64,000 nucleotides of DNA from Colocasia esculenta (lineage: Eukaryota > Streptophyta > Magnoliopsida > Alismatales > Araceae): assembly GCA_014218235.1 (NCBI GenBank), contig CM024763.1, positions 84,430,244 to 84,494,243 on the forward strand. Reading direction: 5' to 3'. Below the pieces are notes generated by a model. That model was not told the DNA's origin, searched no databases, and worked only from the letters and a program-made list of their open reading frames with translations. Positions within the stretch are counted from its first letter, which is position 1. Each line of letters opens with the position of its first letter. The position numbers and the translations under genes were made by a program. Below, in pieces: positions 11,453-23,789 of this stretch.

Positions 11453-12095
11453 ATGGAGCAGGAGTTCCTCTCGTTGACTCAGGGCTCCATGACCGTGCTG
11501 GAGTACGAGGCCAGGTTTGTCGAGCTATCGAAGTATGCCCCTCATAATGTAGCAGATGAGCGCAGGAAGGCGAAGAAGTTCGTGATGGGACTGAGGCCAT
11601 CACTGAGGACGAGGTTGGTGGCTTTCAACCATCGTACCCTCGAAGAGGCGCTTAGAGCGGCATGTCGGTAGGAGGGAGAGATGGAGCAGTATTTGGAGGA
11701 GAAGAAGGCTTCTCAGAAAGGCCTGCGGCTCCTTTCCAGAGGCAGAAGAAGAAGAAGGTGGCTTTCCAGTCACTGCAGCGTCCCGTGGCATCGGGCAGTC
11801 GTCAGGTATCTTCTCAGCTTTCCCCCAATGGCAAGAAGGAGTGTCCTCATTGCGGGAGGGCGCATGGTGGATCGGAATGTTGGAAGTTGGCAGGGAAGTG
11901 TTTGAAGTGCGGGAGCAGTGAGTATAGGATCAAGGATTGCCCCAGGCTTCAGCAGGGAGCTCAGCATGGAGCGGCACCAGCCCCAGTTGCAGCAGCAGCG
12001 CCGACGACAGGATGGCCAGGGAGATCTCAAGCCCCAGCTCGAGTGTTTGCGTTAGCTCGTGAGGATGCTGAGCAGGCGGAGCATGTCACAGAGGT
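11453..12095 (+). pseudogene. gag: gag C-terminal half of the chromovirus
   Basis: Begins abruptly at the insertion point with MEQEFLSLTQGSM, the middle of a Retrotrans_gag domain. A TAG at 11669-11671 splits the reading. Two Cys-rich knuckles follow (about 11846-11940). The second reads C-X2-C-X4-Tyr-X4-C: the usual zinc-binding His is TAT (11923-11925). A frameshift near 12095 separates gag from protease. It would package element RNA. Confidence 0.87.
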
Positions 12096-13949
12096 ACGGT
12101 TCTTTTCATGGGTGTGTATGCTCGGGTTTTGTTTGATATGGGTGCTACTCACTCGTTCATTTTCGAGCGTTTTGCTAGGCAGTTAGCCTTAGAGTCAGGA
12201 CTAGAGTCTGAGGAGTTAGAAGTCACTTTGTCTGTGCACACACCCGTAGGTACAATATCGACTAGGAAGTGTTTTCCGTCTTTACCGGTGTGCATTGAGG
12301 ATAGAGTCCTAGAAGGGTGTTTTTTCTTGCTAAAGGTGAAGGACTACAATGCTATTCTTGGTCTGGATTGGCTAGAGGAGCACTATGCATTAGTAGATTA
12401 TCGTGGGAAGAAGATCGTTTTCCGCATTCCTGGTGAGGACGAGTTTTCTCATCCTTTGCCAAGGAATTTAGCGGGAAAGTTTGTCATCTCTGCCATGAGG
12501 GCAATGAGAATTGTGAGCAAGGGCTGTGACGCTTTTCTTGCCAGCGTGGTATTAGTACCCAAGGCTGATGAGTCACCTACTCTTGCGGAGATAGATGTAA
12601 TGCGAGAGTTTCCAGATGTCTTCCCTGATGACTTATCTTGTTTGCCACCGGCTAGAGAGAGAGAGTTCACTCTAGAGTTGCTTCCAGGCACCTCCCCTAT
12701 CTCGAAGGCACCTTATCGGATGGCACCTGCAGAATTAGCTGAGCTAAGGAAGCAGTTGCAGGATTTTTTAGATAAGGGATTTATTCGCCATAGTGTTTCC
12801 CCTTAGGGCGCACATGTCTTATTCGTGAAGAAGAAGGATGGGTCACTTAGGTTATGCATTGATTATAGAAATCTAAACCAAGTGACGGTGAAGAACAAGT
12901 ATCCCTTACCTCGGATTGATGATCTGTTTGACCAGCTGCAAGACGCATCAGTCTTTTCTAAGATTGATTTGCGGTCTGGTTATCATCAGTTGAGGATTAG
13001 GAGTGAGGATGTGTCCAAGACGGCATTTAGAACCCGTTATGGACATTATGAGTTTTTAGTCCTTCCTTTTGGTCTGACCAACGCCCCTGCAGTGTTCATG
13101 GATCTCATGAACAGGGTGTTTAGACCTTACCTAGATAGTTTTGTGGTGGTTTTCATTGATGACGTGTTGGTCTACTCTCCGGATGGGGCCACACATTGTC
13201 AGCATTTGAGGGTAGTATTAGAGGTTCTCCGTGAGCACAAGCTGTATGCAAAATTCAGCAAGTGCGATTTTTGGTTGCACGAGGTTCATTTCCTTGGGCA
13301 TGTAATCTCCGGTGCTGGTGTAGCAATGGATCCAGCAAAGGTCCAAGCTGTTATGGATTGGGAGATTCCCAAGACTCCTTCAGAGATTTGGAGTTTTCTT
13401 GGTTTGGCGGGTTATTATCGGCGATTCATTGAAGGATTTTCATCCATCGCTGCACCATTGACTCAGCTAACCAGGAAGAGAGTAAAGTTTGTCTGGTCTA
13501 AGGAGTGTGAGAGTAGTTTTCAATTATTGAAGACTAAGCACACTTCGGCTCCTGTGTTAGTTTTGCCGAGCGGTGTAGAGGGTTTTGCTATCTACACAGA
13601 TGCATCTCGGATTGGCCTTGGCTGTGTATTGATGCAGCAAGGAAGGGTAGTGGCGTATGCTTCTCACCAATTGAAGGAGCATGAGTGAAACTATCCGACT
13701 CATGATCTTGAGCTTGCGGCAGTGGTTCATGCACTAAAGATCTGGAGACACTATCTTTATGGTGTCAGATTTGAGGTGTTCACTGACCACAGGAGCTTAA
13801 GATATCTTTTCTCCCAAAAGGAATTAAACCTGAGGCAGAGAAGATGGATTGAGTTCCTGATGGACTATGACTTCGACCTCCAGTATCATCCTGGAAAGGC
13901 GAATGTCGTAGCGGATGCCCTTAGTAGGAAGAGGTCATCTCTCCAATAG
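12096..13949 (+). pseudogene. pol: Protease, reverse transcriptase and RNase H of the chromovirus
   Basis: The protease active site reads F-D-M-G-A-T-H-S-F (about 12132-12158), with Met where Thr or Ser usually follows the catalytic Asp. Reverse transcriptase runs from about 12590, with stop TAG at 12804-12806. Blocks LCIDYRNLN, YPLPRID, SKIDLRSGYHQ and LPFGLTNAP are intact, and the catalytic box reads FIDD. RNase H begins near 13580 (IYTDAS), is cut by TGA at 13686-13688, and continues with NYPTHDLELAAVVHALK and FTDHRSL to ADALSRK. The 13689 frame closes at TAG 13947-13949. Confidence 0.92.
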
Positions 13950-15449
13950 GATTGGAAGATGTTGGAGGATGCAGTGTGTGCGATGACTGAGTTGGAGCCA
14001 TCATTATGTCAGGCTTTTGTAGCTCAGTTGTCCATTAGGTCTTCGGTATTGGATGAGGTGATCAAGTATCAGAAGGCCGACCCTAGACTCCAAGAGTTAG
14101 TGGGCAAGGTAGGCATTGCTCGTGATGAGGATGGTGTGATTAGATTCCATCACCGTGTTTGTGTTCCTGATATAGTATATGTCCGTGAGCATGTTTTAGC
14201 GGAGGCTCATAGGTTTAGATTCTCTATTCATCCAGGTAACACTAAGATGTATCAGGATTGAAGAGATCTTTTTGGTGGTCTGGCATGAAGAAGGATGTAG
14301 CAGAGTATGTGTCTAGATATTTAGTTTGCAAGCAAGTGAAGGCTGAGCAACAGCGACCATCTGGTCTTATGCAAAAGATGGAGATCCGATATGGAAGTGG
14401 GAAGCTGTCACTATGGATTTTGTTACGGGTTTCCTCGATCTAGATGGGTAATGACTCGATTTGGGTAGTGGTAGATAGATTCTCGAAGACTGCGCATTTC
14501 TTGCCCATGAAGAACAAGCAGCCAGTAGAGAGTTTAGCTAGATTGTATATTAGTAGCATTATTAGATTGCATGGTGTGCCGAAGTCGATCATTTCGGATC
14601 GAGATCCAAGATTTACTTCAAGGTTATGGAAGGGTTTCAGGATGCATTAGGTTTCGAATTGAAGCTCAGTTGGGCGTTTCATCCCCAGACAGATGGACAG
14701 TCCGAGAGGACTATCCAGACGCTGAAGATATGTTGAGGGCGTGCATTCTGGATTGGAAGGATGATTGGGAGAGTCATGTACCTCTAGTGGAGTTCACATA
14801 CAACAACAGTTTTCATGCGAATATTGGTATGGCTCCATTTGAGGCGTTGTATGGTAGGCCTTGTAGATCTCCTTTATGTTGGGAGGAGATTGGTGATAGG
14901 CAGTTGATCGGTCCGGAGTTAGTTCAGGAGACTTCGGATAATGTCCAGTTGATTAGGAAGAGGCTTGTTGCGGCACAAGATAGGCAGAAGAGTTATGCCG
15001 GCAACAGGAGGAAAGATTTGGAGTTCGAGGTAGGTAAGCATGTCTTTTTGAAGATTTCGCCTACTCGTGGTGTAGTTAGATTTGGTAGGCATGGTAAGCT
15101 AAGTCCTAGATTCATTGGCCCGTATGAGATTCTCAGATGATTGGGCAATGTGGCATATGAACTAGCTTTACCCCCGGCATTAGCTAGTGTTCATCCTGTT
15201 TTCCACGTATCTATGCTCAGAAGGTATGTCAGAGATCCATCTCATGTTATTAGCCACGAGCCAGTGGAGATCCAGCCAGATCTTTCTTTTGTAGAGCAAC
15301 CAGTAGCTATTCTTGACAGGAAGGTTCAGCATCTCCGAAACAAGAGCATTGCATCGGTGAAAGTATTATGGTGCAACTTCTCGCGAGAGGAGGCTACTTG
15401 GGAGCTTGAGGATGCAATGAAGAAGAAATATCCTCAATTGTTTGAGTAG
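13950..15449 (+). pseudogene. pol: Integrase and chromodomain of the chromovirus
   Basis: The zinc-finger region keeps both His (AHR, HPGNT), but the first Cys is TAT (Tyr, 14318-14320); the second Cys remains. Frame changes follow near 14260, 14440 and 14640. The catalytic core has Asp in WVVVDRFSKTAHF and Asp in ISDRDPRFTS. The HPQTDGQSERT block (about 14677-14710) continues in another frame. The GPY/F-type region FIGPYEILR is followed by a C-terminal VKVLW...EEATWELEDAM...YPQLF segment, the chromodomain part that targets such elements to heterochromatin. Stop TAG at 15447-15449. Confidence 0.9.
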
Positions 15450-15480
15450 CATCGGTCTAACTTCGAGGACGAAGTTTCTT

Positions 15481-15494
15481 TAAGGGGGAGAGGG
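15481..15494 (+). other. Polypurine tract of the chromovirus
   Basis: TAAGGGGGAGAGGG immediately precedes the LTR start TGTAAGGCCC and is the plus-strand primer site. Confidence 0.85.
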
Positions 15495-15710
15495 TGTAAG
15501 GCCCTTGATTTTCATCTTTGGGTGATTGCTTATGTATATATATATATGTATACTATTGATCTATAACTTCATTGTGCATAGTACTTACTTATTTACATTG
15601 CATGAATAAGTATTATTTAATGTGTGCATTGAAAATTATATGTATATATATATATACATGTGTGGTGTACATATGATTTCTGCAGTTTTAAGTTCTGTTC
15701 TGGCGGCCAG

Positions 15711-15928
15711 TAGACGTCAATATGTATGGACGCCAATACCAAGTCAGCAGCCACATCGATGGACACCAACTCAGAATTGGCAGCCTGTGATGTTGACGTT
15801 AATGTCCCAGATCTATTACGTTTGCAGATCTGGAAATGCCCCCGAAAACTTCACCCTTGTTTTGGTAACCGTCCCCCAACGGTAACCTGGGCTTCTAAAT
15901 GTGTTCCTAAACCCCCAACCCTATAAAA
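15711..15928 (+). promoter_or_regulatory. CpG dyads and TATA box of the chromovirus LTR
   Basis: TGGCG-N9-CGTCA starts at 15711, followed by GGACGCCAA (about 15728-15736) and TGTTGACGTTAA (about 15790-15801). TATAAAA stands at 15922-15928, about 120 bp downstream of the last motif. The related LTR at 63416-63673 has the same arrangement, which supports a real promoter. Confidence 0.65.
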
Positions 15929-17856
15929 GACACGACTTAGGGCGAGGTTAGGTCCTTTTGGCATTTTTCAGAAACCCTATTTTCTGTACGCGAAACCTGA
16001 CTTTTGGACCGTGGATTTGGCGATTTGGCGACTCCTTCTGGCGATCTTTCGCAACTGGAGGGGAGTCTAAGCATAGGGGAAGGCTTCTCTGACACCGGGT
16101 TGCGTTCATCACCGGCATAGAACCTGGATAGAAGAGGATTTGAGGACTTTTTGGCTCGGGCAGAGGAGGGCTTCTCCGGCTTAATTTGTTGCTTGTGGAT
16201 TTTCCAAGAGGCAAGTAACCCTTTTCACATCATCCATAAATGTGTCTAGTAAGTCCCAAGAATTTTTACGATTTTTATTCGAGTCCTGGATCCCCAAATT
16301 CACCAAGTTCTTGCGTTCTGTCTGTGTTTTGCACAGACAGGAACTTAACAGTGGGATCCCTTGCCGTTAAGATCTTGAGTTGGCGGCGACCTTTGTTGTC
16401 GTTAACCTGATAGATGGCCACCTTTATGCCGGCAAGTTTGCCAGACTGCAACAGTGTGCATGTCTGACCTATATGACCTAATTTTTCGAGATTTTACACA
16501 TGAGGATATATGGTAAAATTTATATGATATGTAAATACCTTTAAGGGAGTATGTTGTGAAATTTTATGAATTTTTGTGGAATGCTTTAATTATTAGAAAT
16601 TTATGAATGTCTGGCCAACAGGTTTTAATGCTGCAAAATTTCGTTTGTGGAATATGTGTGGGATTTAATTGTCATGAAAATTCTGTGCAATGGTTGTAGG
16701 TTCAAATACATGCTATAGAAATTTGAGATTTTTCTGATATCTATGCAAATAATTACATTTCTGAACTGTAGAATAGTAAGCATGTTTTATTAATGTCAAA
16801 AATTCAATTAAATGGTATAAGAATAGTTAAATTCCTAGAAATTTGCATATGTTTAGGACTGTCAGAGTACGTGTGTAGAATGAGTTGTGGGTCTGAACAA
16901 TGAAAATCCATGCCAATTTGACTATTTTTACTTTGTATAATACACTATTATAATTTTCTTAATTAGTAGATATTTTCAGAAAAATATGAAATTTTGCATA
17001 TGTGATGCATGATCCGTGAATAGTCTGTAGTTAAATTTCAGAGGAATTGAATAATAACAGTTATTGATTTTGTAAATTCATCGTGTAATGACCAATTAGA
17101 GCGTGATAATTTAATGTTTACAACATGTTGGCGTGATTTAGTAATTGTTAAACCTGTAAACAGTAGTATCATGTTAGGTAAATCTGAAGTATGTGTTTAT
17201 GTGTGAGCGTACAATGTATGGGTAAAATGGTACACTAAGTGTGTGATGAAACTTAGAAAATGTGTAAATGTGCCAATGGGTGAGACTGCTACCTTAGAGG
17301 GTTGTGGAACCATACTGTGGTAAAGTCCCCACGGGAAGGTTCATAGTGTGTGATATCCCATGGACATTGGGATTAAATCCTGGAGGCGGACAAGTACCGC
17401 TGGTTAGGGTGGAGAGTGCTTCTCTCGGTTCTGTACCGTAACTAAGATTTATCACTATAATGCCTAGGTGATAGATGTGTGTGATGTGATTAGTGTGTGT
17501 CCTTCTAGAGGTGGTTTGGGCTATGTGTCACGGCATATAATAAAAATGTGAACTTGTGCTTATGTGAAAAGTGAATGTGCAAATTGTGTAATTGTGTAAA
17601 TGATCATGTGGAAATATAAAACAACGAGACAGCATGTAAAAATGATAATTCATTATATGAATGTGTCATATCCATATCAAAACAGAAAACTATTCATGTG
17701 TATAGATGTGATATCAATGTGAAAATGACCATAGAATTCATGCTAGGAATATCTTTTGTATTAAGTATAAACTCCATGTTTAAATTGACTATTGGCTTTA
17801 AGTATGAATATGATTAAATAAGACTTAATTTAGCATGTTGGAGAATGTGTAGAAAG

Positions 17857-17987
17857 TTCTTCTATTATGGAATAAAAAATTTTCTTTGATGGATCGCCTA
17901 GTGGAGTGAGAACATTTCCTCCTTCTGGGAGGGGGTGCACTCTCCTAGCCGCTGACCCATTAGAGGCATTGATTTAAAAAAAAAAAA
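17857..17987 (+). mobile_element. Short poly(A)-tailed retrosequence (SINE-like) in the LTR
   Basis: A 131-bp insert ends in 12 A residues (17976-17987) and is flanked by a perfect 16-bp direct repeat, GAGAATGTGTAGAAAG, at 17841-17856 and 17988-18003. A long target duplication plus poly(A) is the signature of LINE-type target-primed insertion. The stretch ATCGCCTAGTGGAGTG (about 17893-17908) resembles a tRNA-type A box. I cannot see a convincing B box, so a 5'-truncated or divergent SINE is the best call. Confidence 0.72.
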
Positions 17988-18616
17988 GAGAATGTGTAGA
18001 AAGCATGTGATAGGTTCAAATCCTTATAAGAAAATTTTAAGGCATATACTATGTGATGTAAGTTGTAGGAATCATGTTTAGGTGTACTTTTAAAAGTTTA
18101 TCAAATCCATGCTTATGTGATATGTGTGTGATATGTAAATGTGATTAGTCCATGTGATGTATGTATGAGTAATGTGAGTGGATATTACTTGTTGAGTTCT
18201 TTTGACTCATTCTTGCTTCGGCGTACAGGTGCAGACATTTCCACTTCTTCCGAGGAGATCATTAGGAGCGACTCGGAGCGGGAGTAGGAGACGTTTGTTG
18301 AGATTCGACATTGTACTTTTCTTTTTTTCACAGTATGTAGTGAAAGACTTTGTGTAACTCAATGTGGACAATGTAATAAGTGTAGTTTCACAGTTATGAA
18401 GTGTTTAATTTCCTTTGTTCTATATAGACTGTATATAAATGTTGATGATGAAATAAAAGTTATATTTCTAGTTCTTTCTATTCCGCTGTCATGTGATATA
18501 TATTTGTGTATGATTCAACCTAATGTACAATTGTTGGGTAAATGTCCCACTGTAGCGGCACTCATTATACTGATGTGGGTTGGTGTAACCGTACAGGAAT
18601 AAGTAGGGTCGTTACA

Positions 18617-19452
18617 AGATATCTATATGATCTCTCTCTCTCTTACTATGTCTCTATCCAAGTATTTATTATATGCAGGTTTTCGGGTTTCTTACGTTGG
18701 ACATGCTACAACTGAGAAGACACGTTTCAAGATGAGAGACAACAGACACTTCAACGGATACTTTTTCAAGAGAAGATAAATAGAAGGGTGTTGACACAAC
18801 AAAATAAAACATTATAGATTGAAAACACAAGAGATTGCGACCTCACTTAGATCAAGCCTCTTGCTGTTAGCTCTCCACGGAGCACTATTCTTCCATTCCT
18901 TCTAGAGTGTGAGAGCTTGTTTTAGATCTGAGAGAACTTCTTCTAGTGTAATCTCTTTTGTCTCTCAGATTTTGCTTCAGATCAAGCATTGTATTTTTGC
19001 TATTAGCTTGGTCTAGGGGCCATCACCTCTTTACTCTTCTTTGAGTGCTCCTCTTCGGAAGTGAAGAGAAGACCTGCTGTGTAGTAGGTGGGTGGTATCC
19101 TTTTATAGAAAGGAAGACATGTTGTAACAGATGGTGTTTTGCCTCTTCGTGGAGTGAAGAGAAAGCCAACCAGTGCTGGATGTGTAAGTGTCCTTAAGGG
19201 GGACTGTACCCTTGGTTAGTGAAATCCAAGCTGTTGCTTGGGGACTAGACGTAGAACTCCTTGTGATAGGAGATCTGAACCAGGATAAAATTTATGTTGT
19301 TCATGTGATTGCTTTTATCTCTTTATCCGTTGTTCATTAACTCTAACTACTTCGTTTAGTGTTTCTAAAGTTGTTTTGTCACAGAATATTTCTAAGATGA
19401 ATTTTAGAAATCCATTCACCCCCCCCCCTCTGGGCTTGCAACTTGGTCAACA
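18617..19452 (+). repeat. 3' end of a Sirevirus-type LTR
   Basis: Shares blocks with the LTRs of elements C and D: the CCTTAAGGGGGACTGTACCC block (about 19193-19212), the CTTGGGGACTAGACGTAG block, GAACCAGGATAAA, and a run of C before the end TTGGTCAACA at 19452. Its 5' part is missing because the chromovirus is inserted into it (junction 18616/18617). The body of this element lies left of the window. No coding sequence is seen. Confidence 0.82.
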
Positions 19453-19917
19453 TGTGTGTCCTCCTCTTAGCTACCAGTGGCGGTGGCTTGGTTGTTGTTG
19501 TTGTGACGACGTTTTCTCATGGTGTTTTCAAGTGCGATTCATTGCCCTAGCCTACACGGTGGTTATAGCCTGGCTGTGCCTAGTTTCCATGAGCATCGTT
19601 GGTCTGGCCTTGTTGGCTCGTCCCTCTGGGAACCATGTGCTATCAGCAGCAGTGAGAGCGAGTGTTGTGAGCTCTTGTACCTGAGTGAGTTGAGAGTTGT
19701 GCTTTGCAAGTTCTCAAGATATGCCCCTTAAGGGCTGCACCTTTCTTCTTGTACTTGTGATTTTACTTGGGACTCATTGTACAACTATATATCATGTTAT
19801 AGTTCTTTCAATTTAGTACATATATCACTAGACTATCCTTCTAACCCTTCCAGATCTTTGGATCCGTGGGTGGCGGCACGAACTTCAGGGTCCCTGGAGG
19901 GAGGTCGGGTCGTTACA
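19453..19917 (+). repeat. 3' portion of the 5' LTR of element X
   Basis: Matches 40738-40930 (19453-19640) and 45990-46324 (19640-19917) with scattered changes. The border at 19452 is the insertion point of the copia LTR. It ends TCGTTACA at 19917, next to the primer-like TGGTATGAGGGC (19920-19931). Confidence 0.82.
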
Positions 19918-22900
19918 GTTGGTATGAGGGCATGGGTCTATTGAGATTTGTAATGAGTTAATAAATATAGCTTTCCCAAAGAAAGGTACTAGTACACTGC
20001 TGACACCGTCTGTCCAGAGTTAGATTTGTGTTTTCAATTATTTTGCAGGTGCGCGGCTTCCCTGCAATGTTCGTGTGCATACTGTAGGAGGGTTGTAGCT
20101 GTTGCTATGTCACGTGCATGGCGAGTGTGGTCACTCAGTGTGTTCATGTTGTGGTGGTGCAGTTGGCAGTGGACTCGCTGGCTGTGGTCTTCCCCGTGCA
20201 GAGGACGATTGCAGGCAAGTTTGGTGCGGTGCTCCTGGCCATCATTGGCACTTTTGGGTGCGTGTGTGCCGCTATGGCTGAGAGAGCCTGCGTGTGGTGT
20301 GGCCTTCACTGATACAAGGTTGTTGTTTGCGGAACTGGTGGAAGATGTTCTTGCCTTGTTGGTTGCCCCTCTATTGTTGGGGTGTGTGCTGTGTTGGTTG
20401 TGTGTGTGGTCTCTTATCTGTGAGACGTTGTGTGTTGTGCGTTGTGCTCTGCTTAGTAGGCATCATGCTCGAGCTAAGCATATATTCTGTGTGCCATGTT
20501 GTATTGCTAGTTGAGCACTGCGACACTTGTCTTTGGTTGTTATCGGCCTAGTGCTAGCTGGTTGTGAGCTCTGGTGAGGTGCTCCTGGAGTTCTTCTCTG
20601 TTGGTTCTGGTAGAAGTGAGTTTTCCCCAGAACTGTTGTGCTCGTTTTTGTTACTATTGCATTACCCCTTGGGTCGAGGTGCATCACTTGGGTTGCCCTG
20701 TGTTCTGGTGAGGTTTCCCAGAACCATTTGTTGTTGTTTTGGTGAGGGTCTATCTCAAGACTGTTCCATGCTTGTTTTTGTTTGTTGCTATGCTACCTCA
20801 AGGTCTGAGGTATGTTGTTGATTGGTTGGTGCCTTCTGGCAGTTTCCCAGAACTGTGCCTTGGTGGTTCTAGTGGAGGTTCTCCTAGCACGGCTTGCGTT
20901 GCTTCTGCTTGCTACGATGTTCTCTTTGAAGGTCTATGTTGTTTGGTCATTTGGTTGTCTATTCTGGTGAAGTTTTCCTAGGACGATGCCATTCCTAATG
21001 AAGGTCCTTCCTAGGGCTACTTCGTGTTGTTTTTGTTGTTGCTGCTCTCTCTCTCTCTATAGAGATGAGCTATCGTTGTTGTCGGTTGAACTGTTTGCAT
21101 TACAATCTGCTTGGGCATTGTCGGTCAAGATGTGGTGCCTTTGACTGTGTGTCTGGCTACTGCATTGGACGTCTCACCTTGTTGTTTGCTTCCAACTTTC
21201 TCGGTAGCGCTGGTGGGACTTTGTGTGTCCCCATGGTTCGGGTAGTTTGCTTCATTTTCTCGCACCCTGCGTGCTCTCACAGATGGTGGTCTAGTGAGTG
21301 CAATCACTGTCTGGCTGGATGTGCTTCTTGTGGAAGTGTTAGTCTTGCGTTGTGGTTTTATCTCTCTCATGTGTGCAAGAGACTCATTACGTGTCTCATT
21401 CCTCTATTTTTCGTTGGTTACTCGGGGTGGTGATGCTTCACTGTGGTGTTGTGTCGCCAGAGTGTGCAATGTTGCAACCTTTGGTGGAGTCATCTTCCCT
21501 TGAGTTGTTTTGGGTTGAGCTGGTTGCTCCCCTCATGCTGTTGTTTCCTTGTGGCACCGTGGGTTGGTGAACCTGTTCATGCCGTTTGTCATTGAGATTG
21601 TTTCTTTCTACCTGCTTGAACAATTTGGGGCATTGGATCCCTATTGGTTTAGTGCAAGGTAGTATGATTTTCTTGTTGGGTTGCTTGCCTGAGCGTTGTT
21701 CCGCTGTGCATTGGTTTTTCTTGATTGGCTTGCTCATGTAAGCGTTATTCCGGTGTGTGCTCAATTGTGCCTTGGCTTATGCCTTGGAGGCTTTTTATGT
21801 CATCATTTTTGGTGTTTGGCCTCTCTATCAATCACGATGGAGGTGGTGCTTCTGCTCATGCACGTCAGGGAGTCATTGTGGTCTTTTGCTCTCCATGCAG
21901 TAGAGTCGGTGCTCTGTGTTTTGTGTGCTTTTTGGGGTCGACGTGGTTGTTGCACTCTTGAAGTTGTTGGCCTTTCGTGCGCTTCTTTTGTGGGTCTCTA
22001 GTGGAGAGTCCCCTTCGGTGGGCCTTATGTCGTTTCGGACTATTGGTGCAGTTGTGTGTGCTACACCTTGAGCAGTTTTTTGATGCTTCGTGTTTTTGTG
22101 CCTCTAGGACTAGGGTCGTTGTGGCCTGTTGTGCTCTTTAAGGTTCATGGTCCTTGGCATGTGGCTTTTTTGTGGGTCTCTGGTGAAGGTTCTTTCCTGT
22201 TAGCTCGTGTTGTTTAGGCCCTGGTGCACCTGTGTTGCACTTTGCTTAGTTTTAGAGCTTGTGGTAGCACCGTGTGCTCGTGCTCGAGTGTTTCAATTTG
22301 TGCAGTCTGGAGCCTTGGTACATTGTGGTGTACTTGAGGTGGCTCCTGGTGCTTGTGATAGCATCGTGTGTTGTGTTGTGTTCCCTAATTGTGAGCTTTG
22401 GGTGTCGTTTCATGAGTTTGCTTAGTGTTGGAGGCATTGAGCTTTTCACCTCTGGGACACTTTGTGTTGGCTTGTGCCTTGTGGTTGTACCATTACCACT
22501 ATGGGGTGGCTGCTTTGCCTTTCACTAGGTAGCCCTATCGGTGGTACGCCAGAGTTTGGTCATGGCTTGTGTCCGGGTTTTCCCTCTCGCTTTGGGAGTG
22601 AATGTGTTCAGTTGTGGTACCCTGCTTTGGTTTGTGTCCCTCTGAGGTCAATGTGTTGTCCTCAACCTCTGTGGTTGTTTTTTATTCTCATGTGGTTGTG
22701 CATTTTTCTGGTGGTTGGCATGTTGGTAACCGCGCTAAGCCCTATGTGCCCGTGGCGGGTGTGCTGCCAAGTTTTCGTTGGTTCTCTATTTGTGCGTTGT
22801 GTTGGTGAGTCTAGAAGCTGATGGTGGAGTCCTCTGTCGGTTCATCTGATGACAATGAGGCCTATTGGCTCACTAGTACTCGACCATGTGGTTCGTCGAT

Positions 22901-23789
22901 GTTGTGAGGTGCCCGGTTTCGACTTAACCTCAGACATCTTTCCTGCTTCCATCGCGATGTGTCTTGTTATGAAGTGTGTAGTTTCCCAGTTTTGTGGCTC
23001 CGCATGAGTTTGGTGTCCTTGTCAGACTGGTGGTGGCAGTGGATGCCGTTTTTGCATATTGAGGTTCCTCCGTGTGAGTTTGGTGTCCTTGTCGAACCAT
23101 GAGGAAGGTCTGGGTGAGACCTAGTAATGGCAGTGGACATTGTTCCATGTGTTGAAGATTCTCCGCGAGTGTGATGTTGCTATGGTTCTCGTCATTCGCG
23201 TGGCATCTTAGTTTGAGCTGGTGACCGATGCTAGTTTCTACTAGTAGCATGAGGCTATTCCCCTGAGACTTGTGGTTGGTTCTTAGGCATTTCTCATGTT
23301 GTTGTTAGCGATTGTGTACTCTGTCGGGTTTCGCTTGTGACAGAGTGGGTTGCTAACCAGTGTTTCTTGTGTTGTTGTCGGCAACTGCATCCTCTATCAG
23401 GTTTTTCTGGCGACAGAGTGGGTTGCTGGTCAGTTGGTCCCAACAGTGAGGTTTGTTGGTGGCTACAGCCGTACGGTTTTCGGCTGGCATTTTTTGCCAT
23501 TCAGGTCGATTTTGGCATTGTTCTGCGCCTGTGGGGTTGTCGTGTTCTGATTGGATGCTCTACGTTCCGAAGTAAACCATTGGGCTTTCAATTGCATGCT
23601 CCCTGTATGTTTGGAGCCCGTTGCGTAAGCTGTTGTTTTTCTGGCTTTGTGTACTCTGTGCGTGTTTGGCAGTACAATTGTTGGCACGAGGAAGTTGTGG
23701 CGAGACTTAGTGGCTCTTTGCACCTGCACTTCATGTGCTCCGCGCGTGTTTGGCGGTGTGATTGTTTCCACGAGGAAGTCTTGTTGAGA
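19918..23789 (+). other. Interior of element X: T/G-rich, non-coding
   Basis: Plus strand is poor in A and rich in T and G (runs such as TTGTTGTTGT and GTGTGTGTGG). Open frames are short, overlap in every phase and have no family motif. Diverged repeats are visible: TTTCCCAGAAC-type words at about 20614, 20707 and 20839, and two copies of a CACGAGGAAGT...GAGACTTAG unit at about 23688-23712 and 23771-23794. Nothing coding can be supported. Confidence 0.7.

Larger units (their letters stand above)
11451..18616 (+). mobile_element. Ty3/gypsy chromovirus (Tekay/Del-like), 5' part outside window
   Basis: Gag remnant, protease, reverse transcriptase, RNase H, integrase and a chromodomain-like C-terminus in gypsy order, then a polypurine tract and a 3.1-kb LTR. 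Element A is inserted in the middle of gag, so the gag N-terminus and 5' LTR lie left of the window. The coding part is broken by several stops and frameshifts. Confidence 0.92.
15495..18616 (+). repeat. 3' LTR of the chromovirus (3,122 bp)
   Basis: Starts TGTAAGGCCC after the polypurine tract and ends GGTCGTTACA at 18616. Related to the LTR fragment at 62143-64000 (shared dyad region, TATA context and the GAGGAGGGCTTC and GCAAGTAACCC-type blocks). From 16450 to 18290 it is AT-rich with no ORF. It carries a short poly(A)-tailed insertion at 17857-17987. Confidence 0.93.

Noticed and set aside
15530..15660. TA-rich blocks near 15535 and 15640 as promoters
   Set aside because: They are (TA)n tracts close to the LTR start, 270-390 bp upstream of the better-placed TATAAAA at 15922 that the related LTR shares.
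20026..20514. 162-codon Cys-rich open frame on the plus strand of element X
   Set aside because: It overlaps several other frames of similar length on both strands in T/G-rich sequence. Cys and Trp richness follows from TGT and TGG codons in that composition. No domain, and no conserved counterpart in the other LTR segment.
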